This document shows, in pieces, positions 25,053 to 34,761 of a DNA stretch of 64,000 bases; the stretch's first letter is position 1, and each line of letters begins with the position of its first letter. Location: the NCBI GenBank assembly GCA_030247855.1, contig JAPDRN010000065.1, positions 1 through 64,000 of the forward strand, read 5' to 3'. The position numbers and the translations under genes were made by a program. Under the pieces are notes generated by a model. The model worked only from the letters and a program-made list of their open reading frames with translations, had not been told where the DNA came from and did not search any database. This DNA is from Knufia peltigerae. Taxonomy: Eukaryota > Ascomycota > Eurotiomycetes > Chaetothyriales > Trichomeriaceae.

Positions 25053-26441
25053 ATGAGTGTGAAAGGATTTACCAAGAGTATAACCCGTGCACCACAGCAG
25101 TTCAAACAGCGCTTTAATATCGGCGACAACACTAAAGATGCTGTCTACATCGATGCTGAGCGACGCTTTGCAGAGCTCGAGACAGAAACCAAGAAACTGC
25201 ACGATGAGTCCAAGAAGTACTTTGACGCCATCAATGGTATATACGGACGACACGAAGTTGTTTTAATGAGATACTGACCACTTATAGGCATGTTGAACCA
25301 CCAGATCGAATTTTCTCAAGCCATCCAAGAAATCTACAAGCCAATATCTGGTCGCATGTCAGATCCTAATTCGATCATACCGGAAGGAAACCCAGAAGGC
25401 ATACGGGCGTGCGAAGAATATGAAGCCATCGTGCGAGAACTACAGGCTACACTCAAACCAGAGCTGGAAATGATCGAACAACGGGTTATTGCCCCGGCCG
25501 ACCAGTTATTGGAAGTGATCAAGGTCATCCGGAAGGTGGCGGTAAAGCGTCAGCACAAGCAACTGGACTACGACCGTCATCGAGCCACCCTGAAAAAGCT
25601 TCAAGACAAGAAGGACAAAACGCTAAAGGACGAAAAGGCTCTGTTCAAGGCCGAGAACGACGTCGAGCAAGCTACCCAGGATTACGAATACTTCAACAAC
25701 CTTCTCAAGGACGAACTACCCAAACTCTTCGCCCTCGAAGCTGAGTTCATCCGCCCCCTCTTCCAATCATTCTACTACATGCAACTGAACGTCTTCTATA
25801 CCCTGCATGAAAAAATGCAGGCCATCAACATTGGCTATTTCAACCTGACCTTGGACATTGAGGAAGCTTTCGAAATGAAGCGAGGAGATGTACAAGAACA
25901 AGCGGAGGCCCTCTCAATAGTCCATTTCAAAGCAACCGGTGGCATAAAGACTCAGCGTGGGGTCTCCAGATACAGCTCCTCAGCAAAGGCCAAGGAGGCA
26001 GAAGCCGGGAAATCGTCTTACTCTTCGTATAGAAGAACGGCAAATCCTGAGGATGGTGTAGCAAATCCACCTCCGCCATATTCCCCGGCTGGCTCAGCAA
26101 GCAGCATGCCCAGTAGTCCAGCCTTAGGGGCAGCCGCGGCGGCCAAGGGAAAGCCACCTCCGCCAAAACCCAAGCCAAGTCGATTGAGTGGTGCTCCGGC
26201 CGCAGAAACAGTGACAGCTCTGTACGATTATGAAGCTCAAGCCGAAGGAGACCTGAGTTTCATGACTGGAGACCTCATTGAGATTATTTCCAGAACCCAG
26301 AATGAGAATGAATGGTGGACAGGCCGTGTGAATGGGAAGCAAGGCCAGTTTCCCGGTGAGTGGCTCCATTATCTGGATAACTGTTTCGAAATACATGCTG
26401 ATTGTCTATTCAAAGGGAACTACGTACGGCTGAACCATTAA
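25053..26441 (+). CDS. rvs167: BAR-SH3 endocytic protein, Rvs167/Hob1 orthologue
   Basis: Membrane-curvature protein (amphiphysin/endophilin type) acting at cortical actin patches during endocytosis. Three exons, 25053-25236, 25288-26355 and 26416-26441, give 425 residues. The N-BAR domain covers about residues 1-250. A Pro/Ser/Ala-rich linker with KGKPPPPKPKPSR follows, then an SH3 domain with ALYDYEAQAEGDLSF and NEWWTGRVNGKQGQFP, completed after splicing by GNYVRLNH. The last intron is 60 bp, a multiple of three, and has no in-frame stop, so failure to splice would insert 20 residues between QFP and NYV and disrupt the SH3 fold. The conserved ending FPGNYV shows that the spliced form is the functional one. 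Confidence 0.94.
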
Positions 26442-26793
26442 GAGTTATTGTCACCTTTCACCCATCACCCGTTCAGAGCTATCGTTGCATAAAGTCGTCT
26501 TTGAGTCCCTCCGTGCTAAACATCCGCAGTCTCTACTCGACGTGAGCCGTCTGGAAGTCGGATCATTCGGTGGTTGGCGTTTTGAAAAAGAGGGCTCAGG
26601 TCTTTTCTCGTCGTCTAGACGTCAAACACTTTCTAGGTTATTATAGGATCGCAGGTCCACGGGCCAAGTTAATATTTCGAATGAGATGGCTAGGTGCAAA
26701 CTTTTGTTGCCTCTTTTCTCACTTTCATGCCTTTGTGCGTTGCCCTCTGGTGTTGTGTGTCCCCCTTTTTGCACCACTCTCTTCACTAGACAT
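26442..26793. other. Convergent 3' intergenic region
   Basis: It lies between the stop codons of rvs167 (plus) and the metallophosphoesterase (minus). Only 3' untranslated sequence and terminators are expected, and no gene is seen. Confidence 0.5.
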
Positions 26794-28074
26794 CTACTCC
26801 ACAACGGGCAATTCTACATCAACCAGCCAAGGTGCGTTTACGGCCCTGTATCGTAAATTCATTATGCTCGCATTCACAAAGACGGTTTCCTTGCCGTGTT
26901 CGAGGTCCGTGGCGTCGACGTATGCGGCCATCCTGCCGATTTGGTCTTGATATGAGCCCGGTTGAATGAGGGTTTCGCCGGGGTGCTCGTGTCCAGTAGT
27001 CCCGTAGTCGCCGTACGTGTACACTGTCGTCGGGTTACGTATGGGGTCGAATTGACCTGGGGGTTGGTCTGGGTTACCACCACTACTCGTGGCGGCGCTC
27101 GCTCTCGTTCCCTTCTCGTTGTTGTCGTCGTCGTCGTCGTCGTCGACATCATCGCCGACTGACCTTCCGGTACTCGTACCCGCGTTTTGGGTACCACCTA
27201 AATCCCACGCCTTTCTCACCGCGCCCCAAGCTTCATGAATGTGTCCGAAGCAATGGATCTTGGGTCGACACCTCTCCACTGCCCTTCGGAGGTGTTCACA
27301 CCCTACACTCTCCCTGGTCCGGGCCACCTTGTCCAATATCCCCATCGGAGGGCCGTGTGTGAGCATGACATGGACATTTTCACTTTCGTCTCCGTCTTCA
27401 CATTCACCTTTACCATCTTCCGTGTGGGCCCGGACAAAGTCCGGAACAGGATTCGCAGGGTTGTTTTTTGAAGTCCCGTCGCCGTCTGCTGCGCTGCGAT
27501 TGAACCGATCACGATTCCTGGGATACCCAAACGCCCAGTCGAAAAATTCCGGCTGCCAGGCACTCGCGTAAACGTTCAACCTCGCTCCGTTCTGGAGCCT
27601 GAACGACTCGAGGCCCTCGACGAGGTACCTCACCCCGGCGGCTCGAGCCTCGGGGCCGGAGTACATGTCCTGGATCTCGTCGAGCGTGGCGTCGCCGTAC
27701 CTCGCGTACCGGGTGTGCAGGTCGTGGTGCCGCGCGTAGTAGGGCCTGTCGAGCGTCAGGTCGTGGTTGCCCGGGATGACGATCTTGAGGGGCGCGTCGA
27801 CGGCTTGGAGGAGCTCCAGGGCCCGCTCGTGTTCCATCAACGACCCCGTCATGGTCAGGTCGCCCGCGTGGATCAGAACGTCGGCCGAAGGTAACGGGGG
27901 GTGGAAGGGTGTCTGATAGGGTGTCGTTGCGGCGTCGTGGTCGTGGTCGTCGTTGCCGTTTGCTCCTCCTCGATGTATCACCGAAACATCTTGCTGCTCG
28001 GGCAAGGCGGCGTGGGTGTCGGAGATGATCAAGATGCGTGTTTTGACCATTCGAGATTTTGGTTTGGACATCAT
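26794..28074 (-). CDS. Calcineurin-like metallophosphoesterase (UPF0046 / MPPED-like)
   Basis: Predicted two-metal phosphoesterase of unknown substrate. The single exon is 426 residues from the ATG at 28074; a second ATG follows immediately. The metal-binding blocks are in order: ISDTH (D19, H21), GDLT (residues 71-74), PGNHD (101-105), THGPP in the centre and GHIHEAWG further on. The middle contains a low-complexity acidic insert (a run of Asp encoded by a GTC/GAC repeat at about 27120-27147) and another Gly/Thr/Ser-rich insert, both absent from compact family members and probably surface loops. The final part contains an asparagine-rich VFVNASIMN block typical of these fungal proteins. The substrate cannot be inferred. 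Confidence 0.88.
   Translation of the reverse strand: MMSKPKSRMVKTRILIISDTHAALPEQQDVSVIHRGGANGNDDHDHDAATTPYQTPFHPPLPSADVLIHAGDLTMTGSLMEHERALELLQAVDAPLKIVIPGNHDLTLDRPYYARHHDLHTRYARYGDATLDEIQDMYSGPEARAAGVRYLVEGLESFRLQNGARLNVYASAWQPEFFDWAFGYPRNRDRFNRSAADGDGTSKNNPANPVPDFVRAHTEDGKGECEDGDESENVHVMLTHGPPMGILDKVARTRESVGCEHLRRAVERCRPKIHCFGHIHEAWGAVRKAWDLGGTQNAGTSTGRSVGDDVDDDDDDDNNEKGTRASAATSSGGNPDQPPGQFDPIRNPTTVYTYGDYGTTGHEHPGETLIQPGSYQDQIGRMAAYVDATDLEHGKETVFVNASIMNLRYRAVNAPWLVDVELPVVE
27120..27147. repeat. (GTC)n repeat encoding poly-Asp
   Basis: A trinucleotide tract inside the metallophosphoesterase gene encodes its run of aspartates on the minus strand. Confidence 0.75.
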
Positions 28075-28586
28075 CAGCAAGTCCTTCACACGACTGAACT
28101 TTTATCTCTCAGAATGGCCCGGGCTGTCTTGACTTTTTGGCTGTTGTGATATCGATACACGTCGTGGCTTGTTCACTCGACCCGCCGAACGGTACTCTCA
28201 CATTAGACAGGCCTTTTACCAGGGTACGGCTGTGTATCTTCTGAGAAAATAATTTTGACACGGAAGATCTCGTCCACGAATTCAACGAAGAGACAGAGCG
28301 ACAGTAAGTTCAGCTGTTGGGGAAGCATTCTCAAAAAGTTTTGTGAATACCAGGCAGATATTCCATGGTACCTTGTAAGGGAGAACGCCAGATTTGACCA
28401 ATCACTCAACCATCCTCAGCCTTGTGTGAAGATCATGCACACCCGCCGGAATTTACTCTGTACAATTCTTCCTAATGAGAAACTTCAGGACCCTTCCAGT
28501 CACTTCACTGGTCTATAGCCACAATTCAACTCCCCTCGCTAATGATACATAACCAAATAGTTATATTACTGAATTGAGGTCTCCTT
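28075..28586. other. Intergenic region between minus-strand genes
   Basis: It holds the promoter of the metallophosphoesterase gene and the 3' flank of the CAP gene. No supported gene. Confidence 0.5.
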
Positions 28587-30350
28587 CTAACCAGCATGCT
28601 CCACGATCTCACTCACTAGTCCTCCATTCTTCACAACGGTTCGCATCTGTTCAGGTAAAGGAACCTCCTTGCTATCCTCGTCCGAGTCGTCCTTCGGGGG
28701 AAGAACAACATTTAAAGCACTGCATTTGCTTGTAAAGATTTCAGTTGCCAGACTCTCGCTCGACAGGTAAATCTGGGCACCGTCCACTTGGTCAAGGAGC
28801 AAAGTCGGTACCACTCCATCAACCTGAACTGCAAATTTCGTTGCCTTTATGACATCCAGACTCGATACCAAGGAGTCAACCAATATGGAAAGGCCATTGC
28901 AGTTATCAATGGAGATCGCATTGGCTTTCCCATTGACTTTCAGCACACATTTGTTGCATTTCGAGATCAAGATACTGTGATTCAATTCTGCTGGGATTTC
29001 GATAACTTCAGACTGAGTATTTTCAAAGTTTTCCACAATCCACTTGGTACCGTCAAGCTCCTTCCGGCTGGGCTTCTTAGACCTCATACTATCGGGTTTC
29101 TTGTTTGGTAGTGGTGACTTGCCCCGACCAGCTGATGATCCTGAATTGGACCGTTGAGGTACAGACGAATTCGATCTGAGAGAGGGATTCTTGTGAGTCA
29201 TTTGAGATTTGTCCACTTTCTTCAGACCAGCTGTGATGGCGGACCCTTGATTCAATTGTTCAAAGACTGCAGTCATATCTCCGCCTTGGGCCGCACCGCC
29301 AGATGGTGGCATGGGAGGAGGCGGAGGGCCATCATCATCGAACTTGGGTAGCGGTGGTGGAGGCGGAGGAGGTGGTGGACCACCAGCAGCAGCTGGAGCC
29401 TTCGAAGCCGATGCACCGGCTTGTATCTGCTTGAGAGCTGCAACCGCATCGACCCCATCCTTGTTGTTCCACGTCAGACCAGTTGGGAAATGCTCCTTGA
29501 CATAAGCGGCCAGGGATCGGAAGATCTTGTAATAAGCCTGGATATACTCGACATGCGACTTGTCCCTGCGTCGATTGTCAGTCTTGAGCTAACCACAGCG
29601 TGAGTCTTCTTACTTGTCCTTATACTCCTTAAGTATTTTGTTGCCATAGTATTGGGCGCCTCCAAGTGTATCAGTCACGAAGTCACCAGGTCTCTTTTCC
29701 ACAATCCATCCCAACGCGACGATACCCTCCGATACAGCGCTGAGGTGTGTGAAGAGAGGCGATGGACGGTTAGCTTCTCGGATTTCGTCTACATTCGAGG
29801 TGTGTCGATGTAACTCAGTCATGAGCTCGGGAGGCTGATTGTCTGGCTTCTTGGCCTTGGAAGCCACCAGCAGGTAGGTCCTTTCAGCGGCGAATGCTTC
29901 CTTGACAGCTTTTGCCTGCATTTATTAGAACAGTGCTCCCCCTGGTAGTTTAAGCGACGAACCTGTTGTTCTACCAGGCCACCGATCTTCCCTGCGGCCT
30001 GTACAAAGCCATCGATATCCTGTTCAATAATCTCATCAAAGGCTTCGACGGACTTTGGTAACGGTTCGGGAGCAGCAGCTGCTGCTGGTTCAGGGGAGGC
30101 GACTGCAGGTGTCGAAGTGGCCGCCGAGGCAGCAGGGACTCCGTTTGAAGAACTGAGAGGTCCCTCGACTGAGATTGCAATGTCCTCGAGTCTCGAAGTC
30201 GCAGCTTCCAGCCTGTTCAGGCACCAATTGTTAGTCGAGAAGTGTCTCCGTGATGTATGTTAAGTGTGCTGCTCCTGGCGGGCTGGACGCAGACAGAACT
30301 CACCTTTTGATTAAGGTGGTGAGATTGTTCATGTTTCCAGGAGCAGCCAT
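28587..30350 (-). CDS. cap1: Adenylyl cyclase-associated protein (CAP/Srv2)
   Basis: Actin monomer-recycling protein that also binds adenylyl cyclase. Four exons, 30350-30304, 30212-29963, 29915-29614 and 29565-28587, all in phase, give 525 residues, the same size as yeast Srv2. The N-terminal helical domain contains DIDGFVQAAGKIGGLV and the block SPLFTHLSAVSEGIVALGW. A central proline-rich tract (PPPPPPPPPLPKFDDDGPPPPP) precedes a WH2-like region, and the C-terminal beta-helix CARP domain contains KWIVENFEN, LNHSILISKCNKC and the ending LVSEIVEHAG. Exon joins are supported by conserved flanking blocks. A possible regulatory feature is the 47-nt first exon encoding only 15 residues. Assignment is secure. 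Confidence 0.95.
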
Positions 30351-30564
30351 TGTCAAATCTGGGGGTTGGCCGTGGTAGATGATGATAGAACGAGAAATAA
30401 TTCGCCTCTGACTTGTTGAATGGTCCCAAAACAGGCATGAATATCGGGGTAACGAGTACGGAGTCGCAAGCGGCTACGAGGACGTGTACGAGTACGCAGT
30501 CTCCGGCTTACATAAGTCACCTCAGCTTTCTCATTTCCTTGTCCATCCTCATACTCCGTACTGG

Positions 30565-30858
30565 TCATGGAGATACTGAAAAGAACAATATGTCATTCTG
30601 TGCATCAGACTCTGCTCTCTGCATGCCATTCTTACACTACAGCGACTCCAGTTGGTTCTTTGCTCTCTAGGGTTGGTTCGTCCTTGTCTTTCGTCTTGCA
30701 CTTACGGCAGCGTAATTTGCAGGCGCATTGCGGCACCTTGGAAAGGGCAGCACCATAGGTAGGTAGGTGTCATCTATGTGCTTCAGGCGGTTAATGGCTA
30801 CATCCGAGGGAAAGTCTCGCGACTTGTAGGTCATCTTTCGACCTTCAGCCGAGCTCAT
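30565..30858 (-). CDS. Candidate small two-exon gene with one Cx9C pair
   Basis: Exon 30858-30706 (51 codons from an ATG) ends at a good GTAAGT donor. An acceptor at 30638-30637 allows a second exon 30636-30565 in phase 0, giving 74 residues. Splicing brings Cys42 (PFPRCRN) and Cys52 (AACKNG) to a C-x9-C spacing, as in small mitochondrial intermembrane-space proteins, but only one such pair is present. A second possible acceptor further on would give a shorter product ending in YLHDQYGV. I do not recognise the family. Coding status rests on codon appearance, the splice signals and the Cx9C spacing only. Confidence 0.35.
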
Positions 30859-31532
30859 GGAGCCTTGAGAACTAGCTGTTGTCCTTCATCCCCACGCGTG
30901 CATGCCGGCATCATAAGATGGCTGTGGATTTGATCGTTTAACATGCACTTCACTCTCACCAAGCCTCTACCCATCAACGTACTCGATCCAATCAGCGAAA
31001 TATCGAAGCCAGACGGCGCATTGACAAGGCCGAATGTTAGTGTCAACTTATGCTCGGGGATGAAGCAAGTGACCAATCATGACTCGGTATCGACTTCCTG
31101 TTTCGAACATGGGCCGAACACCTCGTTAAACGAACGGCCACGACAAATGAGATAGTTGTACGGAGTACTTACAATAGACGGGGCCACAATTGTCACACTA
31201 CTGGGAAGATATTTCAGGCAATCCCGTCAGGCTTGTTGACGGATACCTGAGAATAGCGCGAAGTACCCTCAAAATGGGTGACATTGTGGTGGTCCACAGC
31301 CAACAAGCGTTCCCTTCGTCTTATGTACCGTTTTGCCGATTCGAGTCAGTCAGGATTTTGAGCTTTCATATCCACGAAGAAGGCCTACCTCGCTGGTCCA
31401 ACCTGTGTCTTTTTTTGTATATCTCAGCCTTACACCTGTTTCGGAATCGGCCTCAAAGATCACCACGTTACAAATCAATCCCGGTCCTTCTAGCTCAACG
31501 TATCGGCATCTTAATTTTGACCTGATGATATC
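30859..31532. other. Intergenic region
   Basis: It lies upstream of the regulator-like gene at 31533 and contains one TACGGAGTA copy (31159-31167). No further gene is supported. Confidence 0.45.
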
Positions 31533-33158
31533 ATGGGGACCTTCACTTGGAGAGCTGGACCGCCACCCAAGAAAAGAAGATCCGTGGAATCTGAACAACA
31601 CATAGTAATGAGAAGTGGTCGACGGACCCGTACAGAGGATGACAAGCTTGTCCAGGCTCGTCACTTACTCAAAGTGAGACGCACGCAACAGCTGTTGGAG
31701 CATGTCGTCCCTAGTGGGTCCTTCCTTGGTCCTTTACAATGTGGTAACTCAGACCCTTTTTTCAGCACTCCGGTCGGCCTCACCGCGGTCAATCACGACC
31801 TCATCAATCGATGGCGGCTGTTGTTCATCCATCTGGTGTGGCCTAAAGCGCCGGACATCGAATATCTACCTGTTATATCTGCGTGGCAAAGCATGATGCG
31901 AATGGCGTTCTCTAACGAAGCATGTATGCATGCCTTATTAGCATGTGTAACTTTCTGGAAGATTGCCTCCACCGATAATGACAAGGACTATGGTTCGCTG
32001 ATCGTCAAAGGCCTCGGGCATGAATCGGCTGGTTTGAGTGCTCTGAGATCCGAATTGGCCCGGGATTCTCAATCTCGGCTTGTTCAAATCTGCACAATAT
32101 ACTTACTTGCCTCCGCTGCAATAAAGGCGGACTTCCCGGATAAGGCGACTGTTCATCTAGAGGCACTGAGGAGACTTATCGATGAATATGGGGGTCTTAT
32201 GTCGTTACCCTTTTCAATTCGAGGAGCCATCAACCACGTCGACATTGCCGCCTCTGCCGGGTCTTGTCGACCGCTTGTCTTTTCTCAGCAACTTTGGGAT
32301 AAGGGAAATATCATGGCTGACCTGTCGCTTCCAGAGACTCTGCTGGTTCGCAGAAGCCACTACCTCAAGGAGTCGATCTCGGGAGAGGTACCCATCGGTA
32401 CGCATCACGTCTTCTCGGCATATCGAGACCTGATGGCGGTACATACCATGGCACCTCAATTGCAAGATCAATCTCGGCGGACGCATTTGCTCTGCTGGAC
32501 CCAGTCGAGAGCGTTTGCTCAGATCGGGGAAACACGTGATGTGAAAGCTGCGCTGACCTCCTTCGCAGATCTCGAGGTTCCAGGTGCCGCCGACTTGGCA
32601 TCAGAGGTTGTCGCCCGGACAGCGTTGACCTACATGGCTGACATGTTGTTCTATACGAAGCATGCCTACGCCACCGTGCTCATCGACTATTACGATATCC
32701 AGAAACTCCTTGACCATGCCGAAGTTCGCGCATTGGTCAGTGAAGCGTTTCTTCTATGGTGCCTAGCAACCGGGTCGGCGGTGGAATATAACTTTTATAA
32801 AAAGGGCAAGACGAGATGGTGGCACGCACCACGCTTTTTGCTTCTGGCGCGGCATATGGGCGTGGATTCTGTCGACCTTGTCGCGCCAGTCCTTTCACAG
32901 TTCCTGTACAACGAAACCCCTATTTCGCGATATTTGGAGGCGATCTTCGTTCTGGATGACTTCATACTCAATACGACCGGTTGCGACGTTGAAGAGGTTA
33001 CGAGAATCCCAGCCGCCAGGGCACGCCGGGAAAGGTCCGACTATATATGGCGAATCCCGAAGACGAAAGCATGGGATAATTCTTGGAAAGAGTTACAGCG
33101 TGGGAATATTATACAGTGGACGGCACCTAGCTCGGACTACGTCGAATTGCATCTCTGA
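31533..33158 (+). CDS. Fungal-specific regulator-like protein without zinc cluster
   Basis: The single exon encodes 541 residues. A basic N terminus (RAGPPPKKRRSVESEQ, then RSGRRTRTEDDKL) precedes a region resembling the ligand-responsive C-terminal domain of many fungal transcription factors (Fungal_trans_2/DUF3468 type), including HALLACVTFWKIA, AGLSALRSEL, AHLEALRRLIDEYGG-like TVHLEALRRLIDEYGG and a late FLLWCLATGSA block. I found no C-x2-C-x6-C motif in this frame or in upstream sequence that could splice onto it, so it is probably either a Zn-less paralogue or a protein of this domain with another role. Its neighbours suggest no pathway. Identification is at the level of domain resemblance only. 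Confidence 0.7.
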   Translation: MGTFTWRAGPPPKKRRSVESEQHIVMRSGRRTRTEDDKLVQARHLLKVRRTQQLLEHVVPSGSFLGPLQCGNSDPFFSTPVGLTAVNHDLINRWRLLFIHLVWPKAPDIEYLPVISAWQSMMRMAFSNEACMHALLACVTFWKIASTDNDKDYGSLIVKGLGHESAGLSALRSELARDSQSRLVQICTIYLLASAAIKADFPDKATVHLEALRRLIDEYGGLMSLPFSIRGAINHVDIAASAGSCRPLVFSQQLWDKGNIMADLSLPETLLVRRSHYLKESISGEVPIGTHHVFSAYRDLMAVHTMAPQLQDQSRRTHLLCWTQSRAFAQIGETRDVKAALTSFADLEVPGAADLASEVVARTALTYMADMLFYTKHAYATVLIDYYDIQKLLDHAEVRALVSEAFLLWCLATGSAVEYNFYKKGKTRWWHAPRFLLLARHMGVDSVDLVAPVLSQFLYNETPISRYLEAIFVLDDFILNTTGCDVEEVTRIPAARARRERSDYIWRIPKTKAWDNSWKELQRGNIIQWTAPSSDYVELHL

Positions 33159-33666
33159 TGCGAAGTGTACTAACACGTTCTGGAGTTACTGTCCTTACCT
33201 GACAGTAGCCTGAAATCTGACGATTCATGTAGCGCTGGTTGTGAATGAAACGAAACGCAGGCGAGATTGATGCCTGGAATACTGTTTTAGAATGATCAAC
33301 AACGCAGAAGGCGCCAGGAGATGCGTTTTCATGGCGTTTATCGGAATTCCTATGCACGGAAACAAGCACGAGAGAAGTCTACTTCCTAAGAGGCCTCACC
33401 CACCTCGTACTCCACAAACTCGTCTGTTGCTGATGGAATGGAAAGATGAAGAAAGCGAGATAGAGTTCGTTCCAACAACGCATGTTATGAATGCCCAATA
33501 TACATAACGAGAAAACCCAGGCCCGTCCCTTTTGCAGTAGAAGTGCTCGTACGTTTGTCTCAATAACAAATACGCCAGACCATCGCCTTCGCTTCCAATT
33601 TGCCAAATATCAAGTTTGTAGCATTGTAATCACAAATGACAGTTGCAATCACAAGCGCGAACACGT
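33159..33666. other. Convergent 3' intergenic region
   Basis: It lies between the stop codons of the regulator-like gene (plus) and the E2 gene (minus). No gene is seen. Confidence 0.5.
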
Positions 33667-34245
33667 TCAGGAGGGAGTGTTGTTTTCTTCACCCAAATAC
33701 CCTCCTGATCCAGGTTTCCTCTCCGTGATCCACCCGGCCTTTCCTTCGCCTGCCCACCTCTTCTCGCCGGTCCAGAACCGCACAAGGCTCTCGGCACCGA
33801 CGGCGTCGTTTTCACGGTACAGGTTCGCAATGTCCACGTTCAGCGGACTGTCCAGTCCGGGGGAGGTGAGGAGTTGCTGGATGGCACCCATGGTCGTCGC
33901 GAGGGTGTACGTCGGCGACCAGTGCTCGCCGGACAGCAGGGTCAGACAGATCTCGCCGGTCTGGAAGTGCACGTTCGGGTGGCATATCGGGGTGACGAAG
34001 TGGACCTTCGGCGGGGCGAGAGGGTAATTTGGCGGGATCGAGATGGTCAGGAGCCACAGACCGTTGGCGTAGGGCGAGGCGTGGTCCTTGGGACCCTTGA
34101 GCACGGCTTCCCACTGGAAGAGGTCGGAGTCGGTCGAGGGGCCCAAGTGCAGGACGGCGTCGCAGGGCTCGGTCTGCAGAGAGGAGAGCTCGTGCGTGAG
34201 CCGCTTGAGGGCGTTGTTCGGATTGGATTTCCGAGAGGAGCTCAT
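33667..34245 (-). CDS. pex4: Ubiquitin-conjugating enzyme E2, PEX4-like
   Basis: E2 enzyme that mono-ubiquitinates the peroxisomal import receptor Pex5 for recycling (family knowledge for PEX4/Ubc10). The single exon is 192 residues from the ATG at 34245; the open frame upstream has no other ATG. The UBC fold starts with ALKRLTHEL, the HPN motif is at residues 89-91, and the catalytic cysteine is C100 in FQTGEICLTLL. The following block EHWSPTYTLATTMGAIQQLL and DSPLNVDIANLYR matches the PEX4 subgroup. There is a C-terminal extension of about 30 residues (GWITERKPGSGGYLGEENN) beyond the core fold. PEX4 rather than another E2 is likely but not certain. The gene is divergent from nth1. Confidence 0.85.
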   Translation of the reverse strand: MSSSRKSNPNNALKRLTHELSSLQTEPCDAVLHLGPSTDSDLFQWEAVLKGPKDHASPYANGLWLLTISIPPNYPLAPPKVHFVTPICHPNVHFQTGEICLTLLSGEHWSPTYTLATTMGAIQQLLTSPGLDSPLNVDIANLYRENDAVGAESLVRFWTGEKRWAGEGKAGWITERKPGSGGYLGEENNTPS

Positions 34246-34761
34246 GGTTGGCGCAAAGGTCGACGGCGTCGACGTCGACGTTTGACGGTCGGATTTGAAG
34301 TTTGCGAAGCCGGTTGAGGTTGGACTATACAATGTGGAAGAATATAAAAGTGTTGGCGAGAGAGGAGAGAGGTCGAGTAGCGTGTAATCTCAAGCGCTGT
34401 AGAAGTGTAGTGTTGTTATGTAGCTGTACAGTCAAGGTAGGTAGGTGGTGAGGTGAATTGTGGTGTTGGCGGCGGGAACTGTTGTCATGCAGTGTTTCGG
34501 CGCAGACGCTGCTGATCAGGCTCAAATTTAGCCGAGGATGTTAGAATAGGTAAAGGTGCCTAGCCTCGTCACCTTAAAATCCGGGGGGGGCTCCAGGGTT
34601 CTCGATCTTAGGGTCTTCTAGGCTCAGCACAGGCCACGGCTTGAATCCTTCCAGGGGACGCGTTTTATTATTTGGACACACACATACAGTGCGCCAATGT
34701 AATTTCTATCGCATTCCCCCATTCGACATTGTACACTACACCTTTGACGAAAGTTCGTACA
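34246..34761. promoter_or_regulatory. Divergent promoter region pex4 / nth1
   Basis: The 516 bp between two divergent starts show no recognisable regulatory element beyond pyrimidine-rich patches. Confidence 0.5.
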
